DNA of 64,000 nt from Amycolatopsis nigrescens CSC17Ta-90 (GTDB lineage: Bacteria > Actinomycetota > Actinomycetes > Mycobacteriales > Pseudonocardiaceae): NCBI RefSeq assembly GCF_000384315.1, contig NZ_ARVW01000001.1, positions 8,663,001 through 8,727,000 of the forward strand, read 5' to 3'. Below, piece after piece: positions 52,190 through 61,105 of the stretch. The number at the start of each line of letters is the position of its first letter. Positions within the stretch are counted from its first letter, which is position 1. A model generated the notes under the pieces. It had not been told where the DNA came from, ran no database searches, and worked only from the letters and a program-made list of their open reading frames with translations. Made by a program: the position numbers and the translations under genes.

Positions 52190-55100
52190 ATGGCCACCGT
52201 CGTGGTGCGCAGGCCGGTTCGCAGGCCGGCTCCGGAGCAGCCCTCCGGTGAGCTGATCCTCGATCCCCCGCCGGAGATTCCGCAGCCGGCGGGCAGGCAG
52301 TGGACGCAGGTGCTCATGGTGCTCCCGATGATCGCCATGATGGCCGCGATGATGCTGATGTTCTCCGGCAGCTTCGGGCAGGATTCCGGGGTGCTGCGGC
52401 TGGTCGTGATGGGCCTGTTCGGCGTCGGCATGCTGGGCATGCTCGCGGTCGCGCTGCTCAACTCCTCGGGACCGGGCAAGCGGGAGATGGGCCAGGAACG
52501 CCGGGGCTACCTCCGCCATCTCGGGCAGCACCGGCTGCGGCTGACCCGCGCGATCCACCAGCAGCGCGACGCCATGGTGTACCTGCATCCGGAACCGGCG
52601 GCGCTGCCCGCACTCGTCGCGAGCTACCGGCTGTGGGAACGCCGCCCGGTCGACGCCGACTTCGGGGTCGCGCGCATCGGCACCGGGCAGCAACGCCCGG
52701 CGATGACCCTGGTGCCGCCGGAAGCCAAGCCGCTGGAACAGCTGGAGCCGCTGTCCGCGCTCGCGCTCCGGCGTTTTCTCACCACGTACACGGCCATTCC
52801 CGGTCTTCCGCTCGCGATGGCAGTCAACGGGTTCAGCCGGGTCTACGTCCGCGGTGACCGGTCCCGGTCGGCGGCGATGGTGCGCGCGGTGCTCGCCCAG
52901 CTCGCTTCGCTGCAGTCGCCGGACGATCTGCGGATCGCGGCCTGTCCCGCGGGCGGCGCGCAGGCGGACTGGGAATGGCTCAAGTGGCTGCCGCACGCCC
53001 TGCATCCGGAGCGGACCGACGCGGCAGGACCGCTGCGGCTGGTGGCGAGCTCGATCGTCTCGATCGAGGCGATGATCGAAGACCTGCTCGGCGAACGGCG
53101 CCGGTTCGATCCCGCGGTCGACAACAGGGAGTCCCAGCCCCACGTCGTGGTGGTCCTCGACGGGGGCTCCACCGCGGGCTCGGACACGCTGATGGCGGAC
53201 GGCGGACTCGAAGGCGTCACCATCATCGACCTGCGCGGGGTGCCGCCGCGCGCGCTCGACCCTGCCACCATCGTGCTCCACATCGGACAGGACGGCTCGC
53301 TGGCCAGCGAGACCATCGAGGGCTCGGTCGAGCTCGGCTGGGCGGACGCGCTGGACGTGCCTGCCGCGGAAGGTCTCGCCCGGCAGCTGGCCCCGCTGCG
53401 GGCGACCGCGGGCGGGCGGGGCGAGCAGCCGCTGAGCACCGACCTCGACCTCGCCGAGCTGCTCGAGATCGGCGACCCTCGCACCTTCGACCCCGCCGGC
53501 ACCTGGGTGCAGCGGCCGACCAGGGACCGGCTGCGGATCCGGTTCGGCATCCGCACCGACGGCACCCCGGTGGACCTGGACCTGAAGGAGTCGGCGCAGG
53601 ACGGGATGGGACCGCACGGCCTGCTGATCGGCGCCACCGGCTCCGGCAAGAGCGAGCTGCTGCGGACCATCGTGCTGGCACTGGCGGTGGCGCACCCGCC
53701 GAGCTCGCTGAACTTCGCGCTCGTCGACTTCAAGGGCGGCGCCACCTTCGCCACGCTCGACAAACTCCCGCACACCAGCGCGGTGATCACCAACCTCGCC
53801 GACGAGCTGCATCTGGTGGACCGGATGACCGACGCGATCAACGGGGAGCTGCTGCGCCGGCAGGAACTGCTGCGCGCGGCGGGGAACTTCGCGTCCCTGC
53901 GCGAGTACGAGCGGGCCCGCGCCACCGGCGCCCCGCTGCCCGAGGTGCCGACCCTGCTGGTGATCTGCGACGAGTTCAGCGAGCTGCTTTCGGCCAAGCC
54001 CGACTTCATCGACATGTTCGTGCAGATCGGCCGGGTGGGCCGGTCGCTCGGCGTGCATCTCCTGCTGGCCAGCCAGCGACTCGAAGAAGGCAGGCTCAGA
54101 GGGCTGGAAACCCATCTGTCGTACCGGATCGGCCTGCGCACCTTCTCGGACATCGAGAGCAAGACCGTGCTCGGCGTCGGGGACGCCTTCAAGCTCCCGC
54201 GCGCGCCGGGCCACGGATTCCTCAAGTCCGACAACGAGTCCATGATCCGGTTCCGCTCGGCGTACGTCTCCGGCGCGCACCGCGCCCCGGCGACGAGCAC
54301 GGCCGAGGCCGACGGTACTTCCCTTGGCGCGCTTGAGTTCCTGGAGTACTCGACGCAGTACCTGGCACCCGTCAGCGACACCGACGCGGACGAAGCCTCA
54401 GCGACGGGCGCGGAAGACGAGGAGGCGGTGGGCGAAAGCCTGCTGGACATCATCGTCGAGCGCATGCGCGGCCGGGGCACGCCGGCCCATCAGGTGTGGC
54501 TGCCGCCGCTGGCCGAACCGCCCACACTCGACCAGCTGCTGCCGAACCTCGTGCGCGGCGACGAGCGGGGCTTCGGCTCCGCCCACGAACGGCTGGCCGG
54601 GAACCTGCGTGCCGCCATCGGCATCCTCGACCGGCCGCTGGACCAGCGCCGCGATCCGCTGGTGCTGGACCTGTCCGGATCGGCCGGGCACGTACTGGTA
54701 ATCGGCGGACCGCGGTCGGGCAAGAGCACCGCGCTGCGGTCGATCATCGCCAGCCTCGCGCTGACCCACACGCCGCGCGAGGCGCAGTTCTACTGCCTCG
54801 ACTTCGGCGGCGGCGCACTGAGCTCGATCCGCGGGCTCCCGCACGTCGGCGGCGTCGCGGGCAGGCAGAACGTGGGCGCGGTACGGCGGACGATCGCCGA
54901 GATGCGGACCCTGGTCGCGCACCGGGAACGCGTCTTCGCCGAGCACGAGATCGACGGGATGCAGGCCTACCGGCGGCTGCGGCGCGACCGGGACACCGGG
55001 GATCCGTGGGGTGACGTGTTCCTGGTCATCGACGGCTGGGCCACGCTGCGCAACGAGTTCGACGACCTGGAGGCGGTCGTGGCCGACATCGCCGCGCGCG

Positions 55101-56188
55101 GCCTTTCCTACGGCGTGCACGTGATCGTGTCCGCGGCCCGCATGTTCGACCTGCGGATGAACATCAGGGACCTGTTCGGCAGCAAGCTCGAGCTGCGCAT
55201 CGGCGATCCGGTGGACAGCATGGTCGACCGGGCGTCGGCGATCAAGGTCCCGGAGGGCGCCCCTGGCCGCGGGGTCACGATGAGCAGGCATCAGCTGCTG
55301 GTCGCGCTGCCGCGGATCGACGGACTCGACGATCCGGCCGATCTCACCGACGGGGTTCGCGATCTGGTGGACACGGTGTCCTCGGCCTGGCCGGGTCCGC
55401 CCGCGCCGGCCGTGCGGCTGCTGCCCGCGCAGCTGCCCTACGCGCAGCTGGCCGGTGCCCACGACGCCGCCGCGCACCGGATGGCGGTGGGCATCGCGGA
55501 ACACGACTTCGGCACCACGCACCTCGACTTCGGCTCGGACGCCCATCTGATGCTGCTGGGCGACACCGAGTCCGGCAAGACCACGTTCCTGCGCTCGCTC
55601 GCCAGAGCCATCACGGAAAGCTACGAGCCGAGGCGAGCGCGGCTGATCATCATCGACCACCGCCGCGGCCTGCTCGGCGACGTCGACTCGGAGCACCTCA
55701 TCGGGTACGGCACCGACCGGGACAGCACGGCCCGGCTGATGCGCCAGGTGGCCGAGGAGATGGCCGTTCGGCTGCCCGGACCGGACGTCACCCCGGAGCA
55801 GCTGCGCGAGCGGAGCTGGTGGCAGGGCCCGGAACTGTTCGTCCTGATCGACGACTACGACCTGGTGACCGGCCAGCTGGACAACCCGCTCCTGCCGATC
55901 CTGGACTACCTGCCGCAGGGCCGCGACATCGGCATGCACGTCGTGCTGGCCCGCCGCACCGGAGGCGCCGGCCGGGCGCTGTTCGAACCGTTCATCTCCC
56001 GGCTGCGCGACCTCGGATCACCCGGCCTGCTGATGTCCGGGGACAAGGACGAGGGCCCGCTGCTGGGCGGGCTCAAACCCGAACCACTCCCACCTGGCCG
56101 GGCGTGGCTGGTCGGCAGGCGGCATGCCGCCCGGCTCGTCCAGCTCGCCTGGCTGCCCAAGGACGAGACCCGAAACGAGGACGCGTGA
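52190..56188 (+). CDS. eccC: Type VII secretion ATPase EccC (three FtsK/SpoIIIE domains)
   Basis: This protein has 1332 residues from the ATG at 52190, with AGGAGGGAG before it. Two membrane helices (VLMVLPMIAMMAAMMLMF and VVMGLFGVGMLGMLAVALL) are followed by a DUF-type stalk and three P-loop ATPases. Walker A motifs are GATGSGKSE (residue about 481), GGPRSGKST (about 839) and GDTESGKTT (about 1124). Domain 1 keeps a full Walker B (LLVICDEFSELL); domains 2 and 3 read VFLVIDGWATL and FVLIDDYDLV, without the catalytic Glu. EccC is the motor of the ESX channel. It is divergent from the toxin operon. Confidence 0.96.
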   Translation: MATVVVRRPVRRPAPEQPSGELILDPPPEIPQPAGRQWTQVLMVLPMIAMMAAMMLMFSGSFGQDSGVLRLVVMGLFGVGMLGMLAVALLNSSGPGKREMGQERRGYLRHLGQHRLRLTRAIHQQRDAMVYLHPEPAALPALVASYRLWERRPVDADFGVARIGTGQQRPAMTLVPPEAKPLEQLEPLSALALRRFLTTYTAIPGLPLAMAVNGFSRVYVRGDRSRSAAMVRAVLAQLASLQSPDDLRIAACPAGGAQADWEWLKWLPHALHPERTDAAGPLRLVASSIVSIEAMIEDLLGERRRFDPAVDNRESQPHVVVVLDGGSTAGSDTLMADGGLEGVTIIDLRGVPPRALDPATIVLHIGQDGSLASETIEGSVELGWADALDVPAAEGLARQLAPLRATAGGRGEQPLSTDLDLAELLEIGDPRTFDPAGTWVQRPTRDRLRIRFGIRTDGTPVDLDLKESAQDGMGPHGLLIGATGSGKSELLRTIVLALAVAHPPSSLNFALVDFKGGATFATLDKLPHTSAVITNLADELHLVDRMTDAINGELLRRQELLRAAGNFASLREYERARATGAPLPEVPTLLVICDEFSELLSAKPDFIDMFVQIGRVGRSLGVHLLLASQRLEEGRLRGLETHLSYRIGLRTFSDIESKTVLGVGDAFKLPRAPGHGFLKSDNESMIRFRSAYVSGAHRAPATSTAEADGTSLGALEFLEYSTQYLAPVSDTDADEASATGAEDEEAVGESLLDIIVERMRGRGTPAHQVWLPPLAEPPTLDQLLPNLVRGDERGFGSAHERLAGNLRAAIGILDRPLDQRRDPLVLDLSGSAGHVLVIGGPRSGKSTALRSIIASLALTHTPREAQFYCLDFGGGALSSIRGLPHVGGVAGRQNVGAVRRTIAEMRTLVAHRERVFAEHEIDGMQAYRRLRRDRDTGDPWGDVFLVIDGWATLRNEFDDLEAVVADIAARGLSYGVHVIVSAARMFDLRMNIRDLFGSKLELRIGDPVDSMVDRASAIKVPEGAPGRGVTMSRHQLLVALPRIDGLDDPADLTDGVRDLVDTVSSAWPGPPAPAVRLLPAQLPYAQLAGAHDAAAHRMAVGIAEHDFGTTHLDFGSDAHLMLLGDTESGKTTFLRSLARAITESYEPRRARLIIIDHRRGLLGDVDSEHLIGYGTDRDSTARLMRQVAEEMAVRLPGPDVTPEQLRERSWWQGPELFVLIDDYDLVTGQLDNPLLPILDYLPQGRDIGMHVVLARRTGGAGRALFEPFISRLRDLGSPGLLMSGDKDEGPLLGGLKPEPLPPGRAWLVGRRHAARLVQLAWLPKDETRNEDA

Positions 56189-56199
56189 ACGGAGAACCC

Positions 56200-56529
56200 A
56201 TGAGTGCGCCACGGCGGGAACTGCGCGGGGACCCGGAGGCGATGCGGCACTTCGCCGAGCAGGTCACCGGGCCCAGCGTGTCCGAGTCGGTCGTCGTGCC
56301 GCCCAGCACGCAGCCCTGCCAGGGCGGCATGCACGCGTGCGCGGTCTTCACCGCCGCCGACCTGGCTTCGACCATGGCACTGGCCCGATTCCTCAGCGAG
56401 ACCGGCGCGGACATCGCGGCGCTGAAGTCGACTGCCGCCGTGGCGGCGGCCGACTACCTGGCCACCGACCTCGCCGGCGCGCAGGCGGTGGCGGGCCCGG
56501 CGCTCGGTTTCGTCATCGCGGAGGAGTGA
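56200..56529 (+). CDS. Small ESX-type protein candidate (YxxxD motif, no Trp)
   Basis: This 109-residue helical protein starts at the ATG at 56200 (GGAG six bases upstream; the GTG at 56185 would overlap eccC). It includes LRGDPEAMRHFAEQVTGPSV and TAADLASTMALARFLSETGA. YLATD near the end fits the YxxxD/E export signal. It has no Trp, so it is not a classical WXG100 protein. Its place between eccC and a PPE-like gene suggests a secretion substrate or partner. Confidence 0.68.
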   Translation: MSAPRRELRGDPEAMRHFAEQVTGPSVSESVVVPPSTQPCQGGMHACAVFTAADLASTMALARFLSETGADIAALKSTAAVAAADYLATDLAGAQAVAGPALGFVIAEE

Positions 56530-56531
56530 GG

Positions 56532-57818
56532 ATGGACTACGCACACCTGCCCTCGATGGTTCAGTTCGCACTGGCCGACGTGGAAGCGCACACCCATCTG
56601 GCGCGGGCCGAGCAGGCGAGCCGGATGTGGCGGACGGTCGCGGCGGAACTGCAGGAGCTGTCCGACTCGCTGCGGCACGAGCTGGACCGCGTCGAGCCGC
56701 ACTGGGACGACGCGACGGGCGCCGAGTTCACCCGCCAGGTCGCGCGGCGCAAGATCGCGATCGACGAGACGCTCACCCGCATCACCGAGCACCAGCCGTG
56801 GCGGGCGCTCGACGATCTGGCCAGGCAGCTGCTGCTCACCCGGGCCAGGCTGACCGACACGGTGGAGCGGCCTGATGACGTCGGGCACCAGGACGCGGCG
56901 GCCCATCTCGTCGAGCTCGACCGCTACTTCCACGCCGCCGCCGAGGCGACGCTCGCCGCGGCCGGTGTAGCTCCCGCCCGGTTCGCGAGCCCGCTCGCCG
57001 CGAACGATTCCCTTGCCGGGGACGAATGCTGTCCGGACCCGTCCGGTGCCACCGCGCCCCTGCTCGCCGGCGGGCCGGCACCATCCGCAGCGCTGTACCC
57101 GGCGGGGGGTTCGCCATTGCCACCGGGCAGCGTTTCGCTTCCCGGTCTTCTCATCGTCCCGCCGGGCAACCCCGCGGGCATCGGGAAAGCCAACCGCCGC
57201 GGCACCCCGGCGGGCTCGCGGTCCCCCTGGGGCGATGGGTCCGACGCCGGTGCGGCCGAACCGCGCGGCACGTCAAGCGCGCCAAGCACGTCCGGCGCAT
57301 CCGGCAGGTCCGGCGCATCGGGTGCATCGGTGCCGAGCGCCGGTGGCCCGGACCTTCCGCGACGGATCGAGCAGGTCGCGAACCCCGTGCCGCTCACCGG
57401 GTCGAGCCCCAGTCCCGAGGCGCCCCAACCGCCCGCACCGAGCGGAACGGAACCGGGCTCGCAACGCTCGTCCGGGCGGATGGTCCCGCCCATGATGATG
57501 ATGCCGCCGATGGCTCCCGGGGCGGGGCGGACCGGGCGGCGGTCCGGCGCCTCGCGTTCCCTCGAGGGCAGCGAGCGGCGCAGCAAAACCCCGCACGCCA
57601 CCCCCGGGGTCCCGCCACGGCTACGCGGGCGTTCGGCGCTGGCCGATCCCGCCGGCAGCGGCTACCGTCCGGTCGCCATGTCCGGCGCCAAGAACGACAC
57701 CGCGCAGGAGGCGCTTGACCACGAAGTTTGGCAGGTCGCGAACCCGGGTGCCGCTTCCCCGCTGAAACCGGAGCCGGTGGAGCCCGAGCCGAGAAGGGCG
57801 CGCCGTCCGCGAGCCTGA
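56532..57818 (+). CDS. PPE-like/helical ESX substrate with long disordered C-terminus
   Basis: This protein has 428 residues from the ATG at 56532, two bases after the previous stop (GAGGAG just upstream). Residues about 1-145 are helical and resemble WXG/PPE-type bundles (MWRTVAAELQELSDSLRHEL, VEPHWDDATGAEFTRQVARR). The rest is low-complexity Pro/Ser/Gly/Ala with a Met-Pro run (MVPPMMMMPPMAPG) and ends EVWQVANPGAASPLKPEPVE. WQVANPG recurs as EQVANPV near residue 280. It probably forms a heterodimer with the preceding small protein and is exported. Confidence 0.72.
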   Translation: MDYAHLPSMVQFALADVEAHTHLARAEQASRMWRTVAAELQELSDSLRHELDRVEPHWDDATGAEFTRQVARRKIAIDETLTRITEHQPWRALDDLARQLLLTRARLTDTVERPDDVGHQDAAAHLVELDRYFHAAAEATLAAAGVAPARFASPLAANDSLAGDECCPDPSGATAPLLAGGPAPSAALYPAGGSPLPPGSVSLPGLLIVPPGNPAGIGKANRRGTPAGSRSPWGDGSDAGAAEPRGTSSAPSTSGASGRSGASGASVPSAGGPDLPRRIEQVANPVPLTGSSPSPEAPQPPAPSGTEPGSQRSSGRMVPPMMMMPPMAPGAGRTGRRSGASRSLEGSERRSKTPHATPGVPPRLRGRSALADPAGSGYRPVAMSGAKNDTAQEALDHEVWQVANPGAASPLKPEPVEPEPRRARRPRA

Positions 57819-57944
57819 TCTCCAGGCCGTTACTGCATTCCGGGGAAAAGGCGTTGCCCGGTCGCCGCCGGTTGGACGGGCGAAGTGCGCGGCCGCATGC
57901 TGGGGATGTTCTCGCGGTCCGGATGCGGATCGCCGGAACCCCGG

Positions 57945-57984
57945 GCTCCGGTGCGGCTCCCTCCCCCCACGGCCGCACCGGAGC
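57945..57984. terminator. Stem-loop terminator after the eccC operon
   Basis: GCTCCGGTGCGGC and GCCGCACCGGAGC form a perfect 13-base stem with a 14-base C-rich loop. It lies 127 bases after the last gene of the secretion locus. It marks the right end of the type VII region. Confidence 0.8.
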
Positions 57985-58080
57985 ACCCCTTCCCTGACAG
58001 GGCGCTATAAGGCGGGTGTCATCGCAAGTCGGCACCGTTGTCAACGTGGCGAATACCGGTCAACGGAACGGGAGCAAACC

Positions 58081-58281
58081 ATGAAGGTGATCGTGGACGA
58101 GGTGAAGTGCATCGGCGGCGGCCGGTGCGTGCTCTCCGCGGAAGAGGTCTTCGACCAGCACGACGAAGACGGCGTCGTGGTGCTGCTCAACCCGGCGCCA
58201 CCGGCGGAGCTGCACGAGGCGGTGCGGGAAGCCGCGCTGCTGTGCCCAGCAGCCGCCATCCAGATCGAAGAACAACCATAA
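58081..58281 (+). CDS. [3Fe-4S]-type ferredoxin
   Basis: This 66-residue protein starts MKVIVDEVKCIGGGRCVLSA. Cys10, Cys16 and Cys55 (ALLCPAAAIQI) are present, and the second Cys of a 4Fe cluster is Gly, so a [3Fe-4S] cluster is expected. This class donates electrons to P450s. No P450 adjoins it; the nearest in the window is at 15312, so it is an orphan. A good ribosome site (GGAACGGGAG) precedes it. Confidence 0.93.
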   Translation: MKVIVDEVKCIGGGRCVLSAEEVFDQHDEDGVVVLLNPAPPAELHEAVREAALLCPAAAIQIEEQP

Positions 58282-58318
58282 GCGCGCCGGCGCCGGTAGC
58301 TGCCCGCGCTCACCCACC

Positions 58319-58479
58319 AACGTAGAACTCGCACTGCGCCAACGTAGAACTCGCCGCGCGCGAACGTGGGACTCGCCGGTGCGCGCGGCCCGCCCCGGCG
58401 AGTCCCACGTCCGGCCTGGGCGAGTCCCACGTTCGGCCTGGGCGAGTTGAACGTTCGGCCTGGGCGAGTTGACGTCGGG
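58319..58479. repeat. Intergenic array of AACGTxGxACTCGCC units in both orientations
   Basis: Three units on one strand (AACGTAGAACTCGC at 58319 and 58341, AACGTGGGACTCGCC at 58363) are followed by four inverted units (GGCGAGTCCCACGT at 58397, GGCGAGTCCCACGTTCGG near 58419, GGCGAGTTGAACGTTCGG at 58441, GGCGAGTTGACGTCGG near 58463). The right units have a GGCCTG spacer. The array fills the 261-base gap between the ferredoxin and the YcxB-like gene. The same unit occurs at 10591-10718. Confidence 0.85.
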
Positions 58480-58542
58480 AGGGGTCCCCGGTCTGCGACC
58501 TATCATCCGGCGATCACCTGACAATCCGGCTCGGGAGCGTCG

Positions 58543-59064
58543 ATGAGCGAGCGCGAGGAAGACGGAACCGCTGAGGTACCAGTCGTTCTGACATACCGGT
58601 ATACGACCGAGGACTTCCGCGAAACCGAACGCGCGCTGTGGCGCGTGATTGTGCGGCAGCGCCCCCTTCTCTACCTGGGGACGATCTTCATGCTCGTCCT
58701 CCTGTTCGTCGACCTGACCCCCGCCACGGTGCTGATCTCCGTCGGCGCAGTGCTTCAGGTGGTGTCGATCATCGGGGGCACGCATGCACATGTGCAGTGG
58801 CTCAATCGCGAAAGTGAAAAGCATGGCGAGTTCCGTGCCAAGTTCGACGCCGCGGGCATGGGCATCACCACCGCCCTCAGGAACGACGCCTTCGGCTGGT
58901 CCGATCATTCCCACTACACCGAGACGACGAACCTCTTCCTGCTGGTGCGCCTCGGCACGATGAAACCGGCGGACTTCGCGCCGATCCCCAAGCGTGGCCT
59001 GCCGGATCCCGCCGACGTGGACCGCCTGCGGGCGCTCCTCGGCCGGCATCTCACCCGCGTGTAG
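58543..59064 (+). CDS. YcxB-like membrane protein
   Basis: This 173-residue protein has an N-terminal strand region (VVLTYRYTTEDFRETERALW), two membrane helices (LLYLGTIFMLVLLFVDLTPA and TVLISVGAVLQVVSIIGG), and a C-terminal PH-like part (GITTALRNDAFGWSDHSHYT, NLFLLVRLGTMKPADFAPIP). This matches YcxB-like proteins. The function is unknown. GGGAGCG precedes the ATG. Confidence 0.7.
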   Translation: MSEREEDGTAEVPVVLTYRYTTEDFRETERALWRVIVRQRPLLYLGTIFMLVLLFVDLTPATVLISVGAVLQVVSIIGGTHAHVQWLNRESEKHGEFRAKFDAAGMGITTALRNDAFGWSDHSHYTETTNLFLLVRLGTMKPADFAPIPKRGLPDPADVDRLRALLGRHLTRV

Positions 59065-59170
59065 TGCGACGGCCACCGGTTGCGGAGATCTGACATCATG
59101 AGCAAGCGGAACGTCGCTCCGATAATCCGGGCTTCGTTCCACAGAGCCAGGTTACGGAGGGAGCGGCACG

Positions 59171-59761
59171 GTGCACGACGGCGGCAATGGCGCGGCACGG
59201 TCCAAACGGGCGGACGCCCGGCGCAACGAGGAGACCCTGCTCGACGCGGCCGCCGCGGTCTTCGTCACCTCGGGCGTGGAAGCGCCGGTCCGCGACATCG
59301 CGGCCAGGGCCGGCGTCGGGATGGGCACGATCTACCGCCACTTCCCGACGCGGGCGGATCTCATCATCGCCGTCTACCGGCACCAGGTCGAGGCCTGCGC
59401 CGAGGCCGGGCCGGACCTGCTGGCGGCCAGCGCCACCCCGCACGCCGCACTGGCGCAGTGGATCGACCTTTTCGTCGACTTCCTGGTCACCAAGCACGGG
59501 CTCGCCGCCGTGCTGCAGTCCGACAACGCCGGCTTCGACACGCTGCACGCCTACTTCCTCGACCGCCTGGTGCCGGTGTGCACCCAGCTGCTCGACGCCG
59601 CGGCCGAGGCCGGCGAGATCCGGTCCGACCTGGGGGCATACGAGCTCATGCGCGGTGTCGGGAACCTCTGCATCGGCGCCGACCACGATCCCCGCTACGA
59701 CGCGCGCCGGCTGGTCGGGCTGCTCATCGCGGGACTACGCAAGCCTGGCCAAACGCACTAG
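59171..59761 (+). CDS. TetR-family regulator
   Basis: This protein has 196 residues from the GTG at 59171, after GGAGGGAG. The HTH is residues about 16-60: RNEETLLDAAAAVFVTSGVE and RDIAARAGVGMGTIYRHFPT. The helical C-terminal domain contains FDTLHAYFLDRLVPVCTQLL. It converges with the GntR gene, and the stops overlap by four bases. GGAACG and CGTTCC arms at 59108 and 59135 may be an operator. Confidence 0.9.
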   Translation: MHDGGNGAARSKRADARRNEETLLDAAAAVFVTSGVEAPVRDIAARAGVGMGTIYRHFPTRADLIIAVYRHQVEACAEAGPDLLAASATPHAALAQWIDLFVDFLVTKHGLAAVLQSDNAGFDTLHAYFLDRLVPVCTQLLDAAAEAGEIRSDLGAYELMRGVGNLCIGADHDPRYDARRLVGLLIAGLRKPGQTH

Positions 59762-60438
59762 CCGCCGGGCGGCTGATCCGCGTGGCGACCGGCCAGGATC
59801 TCGGAGGCGCGCCGGCGGTGCCCGGCGAACAGCTCGAGCGCCACCTCGCGGTCGCGGTCGCGGAGCGCGGTGGCGAGTTGCCGGTGCTCGGCCGGGATAC
59901 CGGTGACGTAGCCCTCGGAGTCGAGGCCGACCCTGGTCAGCAGGAAAAGATGGACCTGGGAACGGATGGCCTGCCACGCCTCGCGTAACCGCCGATGCCC
60001 GGCTGCCGCGTACACCGCGTCGTGGAAGTCGATGTCGCAGCGCAGCATCTCGTGCTCGTCCCCCGCGCGCTCCATCCGCCCGACGACCGCGTCGATCTCC
60101 GCCAGGTCCTCCTCCGCGGCGTTCGCCACCACCAGTTCGACGGCGAGCTGCTCCAGCGCGGCCCGCAGGCTGTCGAGTTCGGCGACGTCCTGCCGGGACA
60201 ACGCGGTCACGGTGGCGCCGCGGTGCCATTCGCTGCGGACGAGCCCTTCGCGTTCCAGCCTCAGCAAGGCTTCACGCACCGGGCCGCGGCTGACGCCCAG
60301 CGCCACGGACAGTTCCACCTCGCGCAGCTGGCTGCCGGGGGCATAGGCCCCGTCGAAGATCGCATCCCGGATCCGGTCGGCGACCTCGTCCGCCAGGCCC
60401 CGGCGCCGCGCAGGCGCCACCCGGCCGGGTCTGCTCAT
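59758..60438 (-). CDS. GntR-family (FCD/FadR-type) regulator
   Basis: This 226-residue protein has an N-terminal winged helix LADEVADRIRDAIFDGAYAP, then SVALGVSRGPVREALLRLER. The C-terminal FCD helical domain has metal-ligand-like residues in MLRCDIDFHDAVYAAAGHRR and PAEHRQLATALRDRDREVAL. It is divergent from the VOC gene, with an AT-rich dyad between them. It probably senses a small carboxylate. Confidence 0.92.
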   Translation of the reverse strand: MSRPGRVAPARRRGLADEVADRIRDAIFDGAYAPGSQLREVELSVALGVSRGPVREALLRLEREGLVRSEWHRGATVTALSRQDVAELDSLRAALEQLAVELVVANAAEEDLAEIDAVVGRMERAGDEHEMLRCDIDFHDAVYAAAGHRRLREAWQAIRSQVHLFLLTRVGLDSEGYVTGIPAEHRQLATALRDRDREVALELFAGHRRRASEILAGRHADQPPGG

Positions 60439-60505
60439 CGCCGTCCTTCCGCCGGAAACGCCCGGATCCTAGCGCCGCGGCCAGAACGCCCTGACCGCGC
60501 CACAC

Positions 60506-60531
60506 TTGTCATAATGTTAACATTCATACAA
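60506..60531. promoter_or_regulatory. GntR operator, AT-rich palindrome
   Basis: A 26-base pseudo-palindrome is centred on the perfect 12-mer AATGTTAACATT (60513-60524), flanked by TTGT and ACAA. Ten of thirteen half-site positions match. It lies between the divergent GntR and VOC genes and stands out by its AT content. Confidence 0.75.
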
Positions 60532-60575
60532 GCACGTCGACAGGGCACGTGCCGAGCAGAAGGGGCCCATCCGCC

Positions 60576-61007
60576 ATGACCGTTCTCGACTCGCCCATCC
60601 CTCGTTTCCACCTGGCCATGCCGGTCGACGACCTGGCCGCCGCCCGCCGCTTCTACGGCGAGGTGCTCGGCCTCGAGCAGGGCCGCAGCGCGGACACCTG
60701 GATCGACTGGAACCTGCACGGCCACCAGTTCGTCACCCACGTCGCCCCGGAGCGTCCGCGGCGGATCCACAACCCCGTCGACGGGCACGACGTCCCGGTG
60801 CCGCACTTCGGGCTGATTCTCCCCATCCCGGAGTTCCACAAGCTCGCCGACCGGCTGCGCGCCGCCGGAACCGAGTTCGTGATCGAGCCCTACGTCCGCT
60901 TCGAGGGGCAGACCGGCGAGCAGTGGACCATGTTCCTGTTCGACCCCGCGGGAAATGCCTTGGAGTTCAAGGCTTTCGCCGACGACTCCCAGGTCTTCGC
61001 CGCCTGA
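60576..61007 (+). CDS. VOC-family protein (glyoxalase/dioxygenase fold)
   Basis: This protein has 143 residues from the ATG at 60576. Both beta-alpha-beta modules are present: [20 protein letters not shown] and [20 protein letters not shown]. Possible metal ligands are His in RFHLAM and PHFGL and Glu in [26 protein letters not shown] is typical of the family. It probably converts a small substrate and is controlled by the divergent GntR protein. Confidence 0.88.
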   Translation: MTVLDSPIPRFHLAMPVDDLAAARRFYGEVLGLEQGRSADTWIDWNLHGHQFVTHVAPERPRRIHNPVDGHDVPVPHFGLILPIPEFHKLADRLRAAGTEFVIEPYVRFEGQTGEQWTMFLFDPAGNALEFKAFADDSQVFAA

Positions 61008-61009
61008 GT

Positions 61010-61026
61010 GCGCTGGATCACAGCGC
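61010..61026. terminator. Small hairpin after the VOC gene
   Basis: GCGCTG and CAGCGC pair around GATCA, starting three bases after the VOC stop. The stem is short, so this is a weak call. Confidence 0.35.
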
Positions 61027-61105
61027 CGGTTGTCACGCCTTTCCCGCCCGGCCGGTCTCCAGCTGACAAGGAAGTTCACGGAGATCACCGGAGGAAGGGA
61101 ACGTC

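Noticed and set aside
51989..54280. Minus-strand frame of 763 codons opposite eccC
   Set aside because: It has no recognisable domain and lies wholly opposite EccC domain 1.
58319..58479. CRISPR array
   Set aside because: The units are 14-18 bases, degenerate, inverted relative to each other, and have no unique spacers of constant length or cas genes.
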